The notes: a model not told the origin generated them from the letters alone. 64,000 nt of DNA from Haloplanus litoreus (GCF_042677945.1 NZ_JBHUDN010000017.1), one strand, 5' to 3'; shown: positions 32,362 to 41,005, counted from the first letter of the stretch. Numbers and translations are program-made.

Positions 32362-33831
32362 CTACTCGGAGCCGAACATCTGGCGCATCATCGGATGCAT
32401 CTCCATCAACTGCTCTTCGGCGATCTCCTCGTACAGCTTGTACGTGATGCTCACGGTGAGCAGGAGACCGGTGCCGGAGACCTGTCCGATGGTCCCGAGC
32501 ATGTTGGCGCCGACGGCCAGAAGACCGACGAGCGCGCCACCGATGACGGTCACCTGCGGGATGTACCGCTCCATGACCTTCTCGATGACCTGCGGGTTAC
32601 GCCGGAAGCCGGGGATCTGCATCCCGGAGTTCTGGATCTGCTGGGCGGTCGATTCCGGGCCCATCCCGGTGGTCTCCACCCAGAAGATGGCGAAGATTGC
32701 GCCGCCGATGACCATGATGGTGAGGTCGACGCCGACGCGGATTATGATCTGCCAGGGTTCGGCGGCCGTGCCGGCCAGCCACCACATCCAGTCCGTACGC
32801 GTCTGGATCGGCGCCAGATAGTAGAACAGCCCGGAGACGGGCTGTCCGTTACTGTACGTGCCGAGCCACCCCGGCATCTGGTTCCACGTGCTGTTGAGGA
32901 TGCGCCCGGCGAACTGGATGTTCGCCTGCAGGGCACGCACGAGGATCATCGGCAGGACGCTCGCGTAGATGAGCTTCACGGGGAAGCGACCCCGAGCGCC
33001 TTTCACGCGGGCGTGCGAGAGGGGGATCTCGACCCGAACGCTCTCGGCGTAGACGACGATGGCGAAGATGAGCACCGTCGTCACCAGCGCCAGCAACTGT
33101 CCCTGACCGAGCAGGAGCGCTTGCAGGCCTTCCGCGGTGAGCGGCGAGGCGATCTCCTGGGAGCCGGTCAGGATGGCGAACCAGGTCGGGAAGAAGCCAG
33201 GCGTGCCACCGAGGGCTTCCCAGCTGAACAGTCCACCGACGAGCTGCTGGCTCACGCCGGCGATGATGAACAGCCCAACACCGGACCCGACACCCCACTT
33301 GCTGACGATCTCGTCCATGAACAGGATGAGGATACCGCCGACGGCGATCTGGACGAACAGAAGCGTCTGTACGCCGGTGAGACCGATCCCCAGCGCCTGT
33401 CCGACCGCCGGGTCCGCCGGCAGGAAGTTACCGGCAAAGACCATCGGCAAGCCAGTCAGACAGATCATCACGACCACCAGCAGCTTCTGGAGGCCCTGAT
33501 ACAGCACCTGATCACGGGGGTCGTCCGTGTCGAGACCGAGTAGGTCCGCACCGCCCAACAGCTGCAACACGATGCTCGCCGTGACGATCGGCCCGATCCC
33601 GAGCTGTAGGATCGACCCCTGTGATCCGGCGAGGATCGACCGGAAGCGGCCGAACAGGTCGCTCTGCGTGCCGGCGTCCAGCCCGAACAGCTGGATATTC
33701 GTCAGGAAGAAATACAACACGAGGACGCCGGCGGTCCAGCCGAGCTTGCGCCGGAAGGGGACGTGCCCCTCCGGCCGCGAGACTGACGGCATCCTCGTCA
33801 GCACCGGTTCGGCGGTCTCCTTCCATCCCAT
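32362..33831 (-). CDS. secY: Preprotein translocase subunit SecY
   Basis: 489-residue central channel of the Sec translocon, ten membrane helices. Family signatures are visible: GSQGSILQLGIGPIVTASIVLQLLGG near helix 2 (plug region), later the cytosolic loop with SVRVEIPLSHARVKGARGRFPVKLIYAS, and SGMQIPGFRRNPQVIEKVMERYIP before the last helices. It is the last gene of the S10-spc-type operon, 3 nt after uL15. It works with SecE and Sec61beta at the membrane to export or insert proteins. Confidence 0.97.
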   Translation of the reverse strand: MGWKETAEPVLTRMPSVSRPEGHVPFRRKLGWTAGVLVLYFFLTNIQLFGLDAGTQSDLFGRFRSILAGSQGSILQLGIGPIVTASIVLQLLGGADLLGLDTDDPRDQVLYQGLQKLLVVVMICLTGLPMVFAGNFLPADPAVGQALGIGLTGVQTLLFVQIAVGGILILFMDEIVSKWGVGSGVGLFIIAGVSQQLVGGLFSWEALGGTPGFFPTWFAILTGSQEIASPLTAEGLQALLLGQGQLLALVTTVLIFAIVVYAESVRVEIPLSHARVKGARGRFPVKLIYASVLPMILVRALQANIQFAGRILNSTWNQMPGWLGTYSNGQPVSGLFYYLAPIQTRTDWMWWLAGTAAEPWQIIIRVGVDLTIMVIGGAIFAIFWVETTGMGPESTAQQIQNSGMQIPGFRRNPQVIEKVMERYIPQVTVIGGALVGLLAVGANMLGTIGQVSGTGLLLTVSITYKLYEEIAEEQLMEMHPMMRQMFGSE

Positions 33832-33834
33832 GGG

Positions 33835-34329
33835 TTACTCCTCGTCCGACTCCTCGGTGTCGTCGGCCTCGTCGGCGGCGGCCTCCTCGGCGCGTTCCGA
33901 CAGGTCGGCGCTACCGCCGGCGGATTCGAGCTTTTCGACCGCGCTCGCGGTGAACGCGTCCGCGACGACGGACAGTTCGTTCCGCACCTGGCCGTCGCCG
34001 AGCACCTTCACCACGTCCGCGTCGTAGCCGTCGTCGGCCACGTCGCGGGCGTCGAGGTGGTAGCCGCCCTCGGTCTCTTCGGCCAGACCCTCGGCCACGT
34101 ACAGCGCGGCATTCTCGTCGAGTTCCTGAACCGTCACTTCCCGCACCTCGTCCTGGACGCTCTCGGGGCGCGTGAAGCCGTGTTTGCCGATCGGTTCGTA
34201 GTTGTGGAACTCGTGCTTGTCGCGACCCGCACGCCCGCGGCCGCCACGGTGGCCGGCACCGCGCCGATTCTTGTGGGTGCCGCCGCCGTGGGTTCGCGAG
34301 CCACGCTGGCGCTTTTTCTTGTCGCTCAT
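33835..34329 (-). CDS. rpl15: Large ribosomal subunit protein uL15
   Basis: 164 residues from the ATG at 34329, which overlaps the uL30 gene. The N-terminus RGSRTHGGGTHKNRRGAGHRGGRGRAG is the Gly/Arg-rich rRNA-binding extension of L15, followed by the FTRPESVQ block. A long acidic C-terminal tail (EEAAADEADDTEESDEE) is a haloarchaeal adaptation. A much longer in-frame ORF upstream overlaps uL30 and is not used. Confidence 0.95.
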   Translation of the reverse strand: MSDKKKRQRGSRTHGGGTHKNRRGAGHRGGRGRAGRDKHEFHNYEPIGKHGFTRPESVQDEVREVTVQELDENAALYVAEGLAEETEGGYHLDARDVADDGYDADVVKVLGDGQVRNELSVVADAFTASAVEKLESAGGSADLSERAEEAAADEADDTEESDEE

Positions 34330-34790
34330 CGCATGGCCTCCAGCAGTCGGTCGATCTGCTCGGTGCTGTGCTTGCCGAGTTGCCCGCTTTCGACGGTCGG
34401 GTGTTTCACGCCGTCGTGACCGCCACGCGGCGGATGGAGCCGGAGCGACGGGGCGAGACCCTGCTCGCGCAGCGTCGTCTCCTCGTCGACCAGCGCGGCC
34501 GCCAGGGCGTCCACGTCGTCGTAGTCGGTGTTCTCGGCGACCCACTCGTCGGTGATGTCGCCAGCACCCTGTTCGGGTTCGCCACGCCGACGGATCAGCG
34601 TCGCGACCACGTCGGCCGACGGTTCGCCGTGGGCAACGTAGTCGTTGACTTTCGTGATCATGCCGCGGTAGGTGTCCGTCTCGGGCACCAGCGTACACTG
34701 GTTGACGGCGTGCAGGTTGAGCATCTCCAGCGTATCCTGCACGTCGCCGGCGATGTTCACCTCGCCGCGGATCTGGACGAGCGCTTCCAT
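34326..34790 (-). CDS. rpl30: Large ribosomal subunit protein uL30
   Basis: 154 residues. VQIRGEVNIAGDVQDTLEMLNLHAVNQCTLVPETDTYRGMITKVNDYVAHGEP is the L30/L7 ferredoxin-like core; the archaeal C-terminal extension LAPSLRLHPPRGGHDGVKHP is present. The ATG at 34790 shares its A with the TGA of uS5, indicating coupled translation; a GTG one codon upstream is the alternative. Confidence 0.95.
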   Translation of the reverse strand: MEALVQIRGEVNIAGDVQDTLEMLNLHAVNQCTLVPETDTYRGMITKVNDYVAHGEPSADVVATLIRRRGEPEQGAGDITDEWVAENTDYDDVDALAAALVDEETTLREQGLAPSLRLHPPRGGHDGVKHPTVESGQLGKHSTEQIDRLLEAMR

Positions 34791-35446
34791 CACTCGCTCA
34801 CCTCGGTTTCGCGCTGCTTGCGGCGGGCGCGCTGGGGCGTCCGCGACTGCGAGGCGTTCTGCAGCGCGTTGTACGTCGCCTTCGCGAGGTTGACCGTCGT
34901 CCGGGTGTTGCCAGTCGACTTCGTCCAGGCGTCCTGGACGCCCGCGAGTTCGAGGATGTTCCGCACCGTGGGTGCGGCCGCCAGCCCCAGCCCCTGCGGG
35001 GCGGGGATGATCTCGACCGTCACGGAGCCGGCCTTGCCGGTTGCCTTTCGGGTCAGGGAGTTGACGCCGCCTGCGCGGTCCTCCCAGGACCCGGAGCCGC
35101 GGTCGACCTCGATGATGTTCAGTTTCGCGACGTCGATTGCCTTCTGGATGGCCGAGCCGACCTGGTCGTCACGGGCCTCGGCGTAGCCGAGGTAGCCGTC
35201 GCGGTTACCCACCGCGACGACACACCGGAACTTCACCCGGCGCCCGGAGTCGGTCATGCGCTGGACCATGTTGATGTCGAGCACCTCGTCGTCCAGCCCC
35301 GGCAGGAGCTGGTCGACGATTTCGGCCTCCTTCAGCGGGAGACCGGAATCCAGTGCCGCCTTCATCGACGTTACGTCGCCGTCCTGTACCTTACGGCCGA
35401 GCCGCGTGCGCGGTTCCCAGCCGTCGCCGTAATCGTTACTGCTCAT
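34790..35446 (-). CDS. rps5: Small ribosomal subunit protein uS5
   Basis: 218 residues. A dsRBD-like N-domain (VVAVGNRDGYLGYAEARDDQVGSAIQKAIDVAKLNII) is followed by the C-domain GSVTVEIIPAPQGLGLAAAPTVRNILELAGVQDAWTKSTGNTRTTVNLAKATYNAL, both diagnostic for S5. It lines the mRNA entry channel and affects decoding fidelity. Overlaps uL18 by 11 nt. Confidence 0.97.
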   Translation of the reverse strand: MSSNDYGDGWEPRTRLGRKVQDGDVTSMKAALDSGLPLKEAEIVDQLLPGLDDEVLDINMVQRMTDSGRRVKFRCVVAVGNRDGYLGYAEARDDQVGSAIQKAIDVAKLNIIEVDRGSGSWEDRAGGVNSLTRKATGKAGSVTVEIIPAPQGLGLAAAPTVRNILELAGVQDAWTKSTGNTRTTVNLAKATYNALQNASQSRTPQRARRKQRETEVSE

Positions 35447-35996
35447 TGTCCTCCATCAGTGCTTCGAGCACGTCGTCGAAGTGCTCGGGGAGTTCCGTCG
35501 CGTCGAAGTCGCCACCGTACAGCGGTTCGTCCCGCTGTTCGGCGTATTCGGCGATGTGCTCGCCGCGGTTTCGCGACCAGTCCGCGAGGACGCTCTCGCT
35601 GTGCGGGATTTCGAGCCCCGCGTCGATTGCGCCTTCCTGTACTGCGAACACCTTGTTGCCCGGTGTCGCGGTGTTGAGCCCGATGTCGAGGACGGCCTCC
35701 GTCAGGCCGGCGTCGACTGCGCGGCTCCCCGCGAGGAAGCCCGTCAGGTACGCGCTCGGGAGATTGCCCGTGGGGGCCTCCCAGCCGTACTCCGCGAGGT
35801 CCTCCGAGGATGCGGCCGCGTGGGTCTCGTCACCGTCGGGACCGGGGGTGATCAGCTGCGCCCTGACGTGCCTGTTGCTCACGCGAGCGACCAGGCGAGG
35901 CTTGCCGGATTTCAGCAGGCGCAACCTCTGGTGGTAGTCGGTTCGGTCCTCGCGGCGACGCCGCATCGGGACCTTGTATCGTGGGCCTGTTGCCAT
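35436..35996 (-). CDS. rpl18: Large ribosomal subunit protein uL18
   Basis: 186 residues starting MATGPRYKVPMRRRREDRTDYHQRLRLLKSGKPRLVARVSNRHVRAQL, the 5S rRNA-binding N-terminus of archaeal L18 (L5 in eukaryotes). Contains GSRAVDAGLTEAVLDIGLN and the acidic C-terminus. Together with uL5 it anchors 5S rRNA in the large subunit. Overlaps uL18-uS5 and shares the A of its ATG region with eL19's end. Confidence 0.96.
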   Translation of the reverse strand: MATGPRYKVPMRRRREDRTDYHQRLRLLKSGKPRLVARVSNRHVRAQLITPGPDGDETHAAASSEDLAEYGWEAPTGNLPSAYLTGFLAGSRAVDAGLTEAVLDIGLNTATPGNKVFAVQEGAIDAGLEIPHSESVLADWSRNRGEHIAEYAEQRDEPLYGGDFDATELPEHFDDVLEALMEDNEQ

Positions 35997-36454
35997 CAGT
36001 CGTTCACCTCCACGTCGTAGTTGTTCTCGATGTACGCTTCGAGTCGCGCCACGCTGTCGAACTCCCCACCGCTAGCCTTGTTGTAGAGCTCGCGGTACTG
36101 GGAGCGGTCGAGCGGGCCGTCGTCGCGCAACTCGCGCAGGCGACGCCGCTGGGCGCGGATGCGACTCGTCCAATCCTCCTTGCTGTTCTTCCGGGCACCG
36201 GCGGTCCCGCGGCGGGAGCCGGCACCGGTCTGGTGGCCGTAAGCTCGCTTGTCCGCCCGTTCACGGGCGCGACCGCGCGAGTTGTTCGAGGTGCCCTTCT
36301 GCTGGATCGTACCCTGTTCGACCAGGTCACGGATGTCCTCGCGGGTGATCGCCTCCGCGATTTCGCTCTGGGCTTCCGGATCGAACCACACGCGGTCCTT
36401 GCCGACGTCGAGGACGTCGGCGGCGAGCCGTTTCTGTGCGCGCAGATCCGTCAT
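35996..36454 (-). CDS. rpl19e: Large ribosomal subunit protein eL19
   Basis: 152 residues: TDLRAQKRLAADVLDVGKDRVWFDPEAQSEIAEAITREDIRDLVEQGTIQ is the conserved start of the archaeal/eukaryotic L19e family, followed by an Arg-rich helix (RGRARERADKRAYGHQTGAGSRRGTAGARKNSKEDW). Absent from bacteria. It overlaps eL32 by 4 nt (ATGA). Confidence 0.96.
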   Translation of the reverse strand: MTDLRAQKRLAADVLDVGKDRVWFDPEAQSEIAEAITREDIRDLVEQGTIQQKGTSNNSRGRARERADKRAYGHQTGAGSRRGTAGARKNSKEDWTSRIRAQRRRLRELRDDGPLDRSQYRELYNKASGGEFDSVARLEAYIENNYDVEVND

Positions 36455-37179
36455 TCGGCTTCCTCCTCTTCGACTTCGACTTCGACTTCGATGTACGTCG
36501 GGTTGAGGACGCGAATTTCGCGGTCCTCACAGACGTCTTCGATACGTTCGCGCTTGCGCGCGCCGACGCTGCTCGCGATGCGCACGGCCTCCGTGGCCGA
36601 GTCGACACCGTCGAGGTCGTCCGTGTTGTGGACGCGGACCTCCTCGAAGCCGCTGGGGTGCAGGCCACGGGCGGCCGACGGCGAGCGGTAGCCCGCTTCG
36701 ACGGTCGCGCCCTTGCCTTTGATCCCGCGGCGCTGTTTCGAGAGGTTCCCGCGCGGCTTGCGCCACGAGGGGTCGACGCGCTTTTTCTTGTGGTGGTCCT
36801 GGCGGTTGAACTGCGGGTTGCCCTCCCGGCGCTTCTGAACCAGCGCTCGGGCGGCTTCGTCGTCCAGGTCCGGCGTCTTGTCCGCGTGGCCGCGGGGACG
36901 GCGCTCCGTCGCCGCCTCCGCTTCCTCGCTCGGTTCCTCGGGTTCGGTCTCCTCTTCGACCTCCGCCTCGGTCTCTTCGGTGACCTCGAGGCCACCGACG
37001 TCGGCCTTGATCCGAGCGGCGAGGGCGTTGCCGATCCCCTCAGTGTCGGCCAGTTCCGACTGGCTCGCGGCCTTGAGGTCCTCGATGGACTCGTAGCCGG
37101 CCTCGGCGAGTGCTTCGGCCTTCGAGGGTCCGACGCCACCGATGTCTTCGATCTCCTGAATCTCGTCGTCTTCGCTCAT
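36451..37179 (-). CDS. rpl32e: Large ribosomal subunit protein eL32 with helix-hairpin-helix extension
   Basis: 242 residues. The first about 60 residues (IGGVGPSKAEALAEAGYESIEDLKAASQSELADTEGIGNALAARI) form two helix-hairpin-helix motifs, a haloarchaeal fusion not present in other archaea's L32e, then an acidic linker. The L32e core follows from about residue 105 (KRREGNPQFNRQDHHKKKRVDPSWRKPRG...). Overlaps by 4 nt with eL19 and lies directly after uL6. Confidence 0.95.
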   Translation of the reverse strand: MSEDDEIQEIEDIGGVGPSKAEALAEAGYESIEDLKAASQSELADTEGIGNALAARIKADVGGLEVTEETEAEVEEETEPEEPSEEAEAATERRPRGHADKTPDLDDEAARALVQKRREGNPQFNRQDHHKKKRVDPSWRKPRGNLSKQRRGIKGKGATVEAGYRSPSAARGLHPSGFEEVRVHNTDDLDGVDSATEAVRIASSVGARKRERIEDVCEDREIRVLNPTYIEVEVEVEEEEAE

Positions 37180-37716
37180 CTACGCCCCACCTGCCTGCGG
37201 TTTCTGTGTGATGTAGACGCCGTCCTGGAAGACGCGGGTGTCCTTGTCGTTGACCCGCGTCAACTGTTCGATGTCGGCGGCGGTCTGCCCGACGGCCTCC
37301 TTGTCGGGGCCGCGCAGGGTGATCTCTTCGCCGTCGACCTGTACCTCCGTGTCGCCGCGGATCGGAACTCGTCGCGGCGCGCGTTCGCCGAGGAAGTTCT
37401 CGATGACGACTTCGTCCCCTTCCACGTTCACCTGCATCGGGAAGTGAGCGTAGAAGATCTCCATCTGATACTCCCAGCCGTCCGTCACGCCGTGGAGCAT
37501 GTTCTGGACGTGGCTCTCGAAGGTGCCGAGCGTCGCGCGCGTGTTGGCGTCGTCGGCCTCGCTCTCGATGACCACGTGGTCGTCCTCGACGTCGACCGAC
37601 ACGTCGGGGTACCAGAGGCGTCGCGTGACGCTCCCGTTCGGTCCCTCGACGGTCAGGTCGAGGTGGTCGACCTCGGCGGACACGTCGTCCGGAATCTCGA
37701 TTTCTGTTCGGTTCAT
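37180..37716 (-). CDS. rpl6: Large ribosomal subunit protein uL6
   Basis: 178 residues with two L6 repeats. IEIPDDVSAEVDHLDLTVEGPNGSVTRRLWYPDVSV opens the first, and the second carries VEGDEVVIENFLGERAPRRVPIRGDTEVQVDGEEITLRGPDKEAVGQTAADIEQLTRV. It contacts the sarcin-ricin loop region. Two nucleotides separate it from uS8. Confidence 0.97.
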   Translation of the reverse strand: MNRTEIEIPDDVSAEVDHLDLTVEGPNGSVTRRLWYPDVSVDVEDDHVVIESEADDANTRATLGTFESHVQNMLHGVTDGWEYQMEIFYAHFPMQVNVEGDEVVIENFLGERAPRRVPIRGDTEVQVDGEEITLRGPDKEAVGQTAADIEQLTRVNDKDTRVFQDGVYITQKPQAGGA

Positions 37717-37718
37717 TG

Positions 37719-38111
37719 TTAGTATACGTATGCGATCACCTGGCCACCGATGCCCTGTTCGCGGGCCTCGTAGTGGCTCATGACGCCGTGGCTGGTCGTG
37801 ACGACGAGCGCCCCGTAGTCACGGGCCGGGAGATATCGCTTCTCCCACTTTTCGAACTCGTCTGCGCCCGCGGAGTAGCGGGGCTTGACGACGCCACACT
37901 GGTTGATCGCGCCTTTCAGTTCGATCTCGAAGCGACCGGACTTGCCGTCGTCGACGAACTCGAATCCGTCGATGTACCCGCGGTCGTAGAAGACCTCGAG
38001 TACGGAGCCGATCACGTTCGAGGCGGGCTGTACCGTGTGGGACAGATGTCCCACGCTCTCGGCGTTATCGAGCCCCGAGAGCGCGTTCGAGAGGGGGTCG
38101 TTCCCTGCCAT
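37719..38111 (-). CDS. rps8: Small ribosomal subunit protein uS8
   Basis: 130 residues from the ATG at 38111 (AGNDPLSNALSGLDNAESVGHLSHTVQPASNVIGSVLEVFYDRGYI). The C-terminal GALVVTTSHGVMSHYEAREQGIGGQVIAYVY is the strongly conserved 16S rRNA-binding end of S8. An upstream in-frame start overlaps uS14 and is rejected. Confidence 0.97.
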   Translation of the reverse strand: MAGNDPLSNALSGLDNAESVGHLSHTVQPASNVIGSVLEVFYDRGYIDGFEFVDDGKSGRFEIELKGAINQCGVVKPRYSAGADEFEKWEKRYLPARDYGALVVTTSHGVMSHYEAREQGIGGQVIAYVY

Positions 38112-38113
38112 TG

Positions 38114-38308
38114 TTATCGATACTTCTTGAATCCCATGTCTCGGGCGACCTCGCGGAAGCACTGCCGGCAGAGGAAGATGTCGTACTTGCCGACGAGTCC
38201 CTGCTTGCGGCCGCACCGACGACACTGGTGGCGGTCGTCCGTGCGGGGCGTGGCGTGCTCTCCGGTCACGTCGCGTCCGTCCTGGGTTCCTGATTCACTT
38301 TCGCTCAT
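38114..38308 (-). CDS. rps14: Small ribosomal subunit protein uS14, zinc type
   Basis: 64 residues. The zinc ribbon uses C29, C32, C47 and C50 (HQCRRCGRKQGLVGKYDIFLCRQCF) and ends RDMGFKKYR, as in S14/S29e. The N-terminal 20 residues are a haloarchaeal acidic extension. Overlaps uL5 by 4 nt. Confidence 0.95.
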   Translation of the reverse strand: MSESESGTQDGRDVTGEHATPRTDDRHQCRRCGRKQGLVGKYDIFLCRQCFREVARDMGFKKYR

Positions 38309-38832
38309 TCCGTTACCTCCACGTCGAAGTTGGCTTCGACGAAGGCGATCGCGTCCGACGCGTCGAGTCGATGCTTCGACGGGATCGAGCGCGACACCTT
38401 ATCTCGCTTCGCGACGCGGTATCCCGGGCGGACCATGTTGACCGTCACGTCCAGCCCGTAGATGCCGACGTTCGGGTCGTACTCCTGGCTCGGGAACTCC
38501 GTGTGTTCCTCGACGCCGAAGCTGACGTTGCCCGTCTCGTCGAACTGCGAGGCCGAGAGATCGACCAGCGTGAGTGCCGTTTCGAGGAACTCGACCGCAG
38601 CGTCGCCGCGAAGGGTGACCTTCGCGCCGATCGGGTCACCCTCGCGGATGTTGAAGTCCTGGACCGTTCCGCGGGCCGTCGTCCGGACGCTCTGCTGTCC
38701 GGTGACGTCCTCGAGGATGTCCTCGGCGTCCGCGAGTTCGCGGCCACCTTCGCCGACGCCCATGTGGACGACGACCTTCTCGATCCGCGGTTCGCGCATC
38801 TCGTGGAACTCCGCGGTGTCACTCTCGCTCAT
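38305..38832 (-). CDS. rpl5: Large ribosomal subunit protein uL5
   Basis: 175 residues: MREPRIEKVVVHMGVGEGGRELADAEDILEDVTGQQSVRTTARGTVQDFNIREGDPIGAKVTLRGDAAVEFLETAL is the 5S-rRNA-binding L5 fold (L11 in eukaryotes). Binds 5S rRNA with uL18 and contacts P-site tRNA. Overlaps eS4 by 4 nt. Confidence 0.97.
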   Translation of the reverse strand: MSESDTAEFHEMREPRIEKVVVHMGVGEGGRELADAEDILEDVTGQQSVRTTARGTVQDFNIREGDPIGAKVTLRGDAAVEFLETALTLVDLSASQFDETGNVSFGVEEHTEFPSQEYDPNVGIYGLDVTVNMVRPGYRVAKRDKVSRSIPSKHRLDASDAIAFVEANFDVEVTE

Positions 38833-39548
38833 TCGTCATCCTCCTCTTCGTCACCGGTGAAGTTCTCGTCGATCACGACGACGTACTCCTCGATCGTCTC
38901 GAAGCCGCCGTCGTCCTGGGAGACGGTGACGACGTTGTCGCCGCTCCCGGGCGTGACCGTGATCGTGTCGATTTCGCCGATTTCGCCGGCGTGACTGCCT
39001 GCGACGGCCGTCACCAGGGCACCCTCCTCGTAGACGAAGTGGGCGACGATGTCCTTGGTCTCGTTGTCGACGACCAGGGAGTCGCCGGTGGCGTACTCGC
39101 CAGCCTCGTCCTCCGCGACGCGCACGTTCGTGCCGTCGTGGAGGGTGAACTGGAAGTCACCGCCGGTTACCTGGGTCTTCCGCACGATCTTGCCGAGACG
39201 GCTCCCGGCCGCGTCGGCGTCGATGGGGGTCAGCGACAGTCGACCGCCCTCGTCGGGGAACACGCGGTAGAACTCCTCGCGTTCCGCGAAGGCCAGGATG
39301 TCGAACATCCCGATTGGACGTTCGACGTCGGAGATAGCGTCCCCGTTGACGAGGACGCTGTCCTGATTGAGTGCGTAGTTCGCTTCCTTGCGCGAGTCGA
39401 CGTAGCCGAGCACGTCCCGCAGGACGATGAGCAGGGGAACCCCCGCCTCGCCGTGTGGGCCGGCGCCGGCCTTGACCGTCCAGGTCGCGGTCTTCCGTTC
39501 GACCGGCCAAGACTTCGGGACCGAGAGTCGTTTCTGGTGTCGAGTCAT
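38829..39548 (-). CDS. rps4e: Small ribosomal subunit protein eS4
   Basis: 239 residues of the S4e family: KRLSVPKSWPVERKTATWTVKAGAGPHGEAGVPLLIVLRDVLGYVDSRKEANYALNQDSVLVNGDAISDVERPIGMFDIL, with an S4 RNA-binding domain, then a central domain and a C-terminal KOW motif (GALVTAVAGSHAGEIGEIDTI). Archaeal/eukaryotic only. Overlaps uL24 by 4 nt. Confidence 0.96.
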   Translation of the reverse strand: MTRHQKRLSVPKSWPVERKTATWTVKAGAGPHGEAGVPLLIVLRDVLGYVDSRKEANYALNQDSVLVNGDAISDVERPIGMFDILAFAEREEFYRVFPDEGGRLSLTPIDADAAGSRLGKIVRKTQVTGGDFQFTLHDGTNVRVAEDEAGEYATGDSLVVDNETKDIVAHFVYEEGALVTAVAGSHAGEIGEIDTITVTPGSGDNVVTVSQDDGGFETIEEYVVVIDENFTGDEEEDDE

Positions 39549-39901
39549 TCGGTATCCGCCTCCAGGCGCGCCTGCCGGCGCTCGTCTTCCAGGTTCAGTG
39601 CCGTCACGCGGAGGTTGCTCGCATCGAGGGGCCGGGGCACTTCCTCGCCGTCGGCCTTCTCGACGGTCACGTCCTCGACGTGGACGACTTCGTCCGTGAG
39701 GTCCACCGCGATCACGTCGGCTTCCTCGCCGGCGTGGTCGCCGCGGAGCACCTCGACGGTGTCGCCCGCGTTGACGCGGACCGATCGCTGGCCGTACTCC
39801 TCGCGGAGGTCCTCGGCCAGCGTGGATCGAACCTGATCCTGACGCTCGTGCAGGGGCGCGTTCCGCTTCCGTGTGCGCTCTTTGTGTGGCTGTCGAGTCA
39901 T
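39545..39901 (-). CDS. rpl24: Large ribosomal subunit protein uL24
   Basis: 118 residues: HKERTRKRNAPLHERQDQVRSTLAEDLREEYGQRSVRVNAGDTVEVLRGDHAGEEADVIAVDLTDEVVHVEDVTVEKADG. The KOW motif (GDTVEVLRGDHAGEEADVIAV) is clear. A primary assembly initiator of the large subunit. Overlaps uL14 and eS4 by 4 nt each. Confidence 0.96.
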   Translation of the reverse strand: MTRQPHKERTRKRNAPLHERQDQVRSTLAEDLREEYGQRSVRVNAGDTVEVLRGDHAGEEADVIAVDLTDEVVHVEDVTVEKADGEEVPRPLDASNLRVTALNLEDERRQARLEADTE

Positions 39902-40296
39902 ACGATCATCGTCGCGGTTGATGCGATGCTCCCGAAGCGTTCGGCGACTTCACGCGCGACGGGACCTTTGATCTCGGTCCCGCGAGGCTCTTCCATGTCG
40001 TCGATGACGACAGCCGCGTTGTCCTCGAACTTCACGCGCGTGCCGCTGGGTCGGCGAATGGGCTTGCGCTGGCGGACGACGACCGCCTCCAGCACCTGCC
40101 GGCGCATTTCCGGCGTGCCCTTGGTGACCGAGACGGTCACCTTGTCGCCGATTCCCGCTTTGGGGTGTCGATTCTTGGTTCCGGAGTAGCCCGCGACGCT
40201 GATAATCTTCAGTTCGCGCGCTCCGGTGTTGTCCGCACAGTTGATGAGCGACCCCTTGGCGAGGCCACGGGTGACGTCGGCTTTCAGCGCCTCCAT
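39898..40296 (-). CDS. rpl14: Large ribosomal subunit protein uL14
   Basis: 132 residues: GSLINCADNTGARELKIISVAGYSGTKNRHPKAGIGDKVTVSVTKGTPEMRRQVLEAVVVRQRKPIRRPSGTRVKFEDNAAVVID, the highly conserved L14 beta-barrel. The ATG at 40296 shares its A with the uS17 stop (TGATG); a GTG one codon upstream is the alternative. It forms an inter-subunit bridge. Confidence 0.97.
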   Translation of the reverse strand: MEALKADVTRGLAKGSLINCADNTGARELKIISVAGYSGTKNRHPKAGIGDKVTVSVTKGTPEMRRQVLEAVVVRQRKPIRRPSGTRVKFEDNAAVVIDDMEEPRGTEIKGPVAREVAERFGSIASTATMIV

Positions 40297-40622
40297 CACT
40301 CGTCACCTCCCAAAATTTCGACGACCACGTGTGATTTGGTCTTCGAGAGGGGTCGCGTCTCCGCGATGCGGACCCGGTCGCCTTCCGAGAGGCCCAGACA
40401 CGGGGGTGCGTGGGCCGGGATGCGACTCCGGCGTTTCATGTATCGGTCGTACTTGGGAACACGAACGTCGTATTCGCGTTCGACGACGACCGTCTTTTCC
40501 ATCGCTGTGGAGGCGACGGTGCCCTCCAGCGTCTGGCCGCGCACGGACAGTGAGCCGTGGAACGGACAGTGCTGGTCGGAGCAAGCCTCCTCCGGTTCGG
40601 TTACGTTCAGTCCTATCGCCAT
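40296..40622 (-). CDS. rps17: Small ribosomal subunit protein uS17
   Basis: 108 residues from the ATG at 40622 (AIGLNVTEPEEACSDQHCPFHGSLSVRGQTLEGTVASTAMEKTVVVEREYDVRVPKYDRYMKRRSRIPAHAPP). It shows the archaeal N-terminus with CxxxxC and the OB-fold core. It overlaps the 3' end of rnp1 by 10 nt. Upstream in-frame codons lie inside rnp1 and are not used. Confidence 0.96.
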   Translation of the reverse strand: MAIGLNVTEPEEACSDQHCPFHGSLSVRGQTLEGTVASTAMEKTVVVEREYDVRVPKYDRYMKRRSRIPAHAPPCLGLSEGDRVRIAETRPLSKTKSHVVVEILGGDE

Positions 40623-41005
40623 GTGGATACACCTGCCTTCTCGGTTCGCAAGGCGGGTCGTGAGAGCAGTCGTGCGCCATCCACCGTAACGTAGGCCACG
40701 TCCTCGCAACCGCCAGACTGACCGGATCGGAGTCCGGCAGTTTCCGACGGAAGTTTGGGCGCGGTCCCCGACGCCTTCTCGGCGTCGGCGGCTTCATCTG
40801 TGCGCTGGGGGAGGGCGAATTCGAAGGTGGTCCCCTGCTTGGGGACGCGCCACACCCGGTCGCCGGTCGACACGACGAGCGTCCGCATCGTCTCGCTGAC
40901 GACGCGGCCGCTGATCCCGACGTTGTCGGGATTCGTCGACTCGACGACCCGCACACGCAGGCCGTTGAGTTCGTGTCGAACCAGGGTCTCGGGTGTGAGC
41001 GCCAT
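40613..41005 (-). CDS. rnp1: Ribonuclease P protein component 1 (Rpp29/Rnp1)
   Basis: 130 residues. TPETLVRHELNGLRVRVVESTNPDNVGISGRVVSETMRTLVVSTGDRVWRVPKQGTTFEF is the Sm-like beta-barrel of archaeal Rpp29, which pairs with Rpp21 and binds the specificity domain of RNase P RNA. An acidic, low-complexity insertion of about 30 residues is followed by VAYVTVDGARLLSRPALRTEKAG. Its place between uL29 and uS17 is conserved in haloarchaea and links tRNA 5' processing to ribosome synthesis. Confidence 0.94.
   Translation of the reverse strand: MALTPETLVRHELNGLRVRVVESTNPDNVGISGRVVSETMRTLVVSTGDRVWRVPKQGTTFEFALPQRTDEAADAEKASGTAPKLPSETAGLRSGQSGGCEDVAYVTVDGARLLSRPALRTEKAGVSTWR

Noticed and set aside
31597..33543. 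648-codon plus-strand ORF spanning secY and its neighbour
   Set aside because: It runs antisense across secY and the promoter region between genes, with no family similarity.
36436..37722. 428-codon plus-strand ORF opposite eL32 and uL6
   Set aside because: Opposite-strand shadow of conserved ribosomal protein genes.
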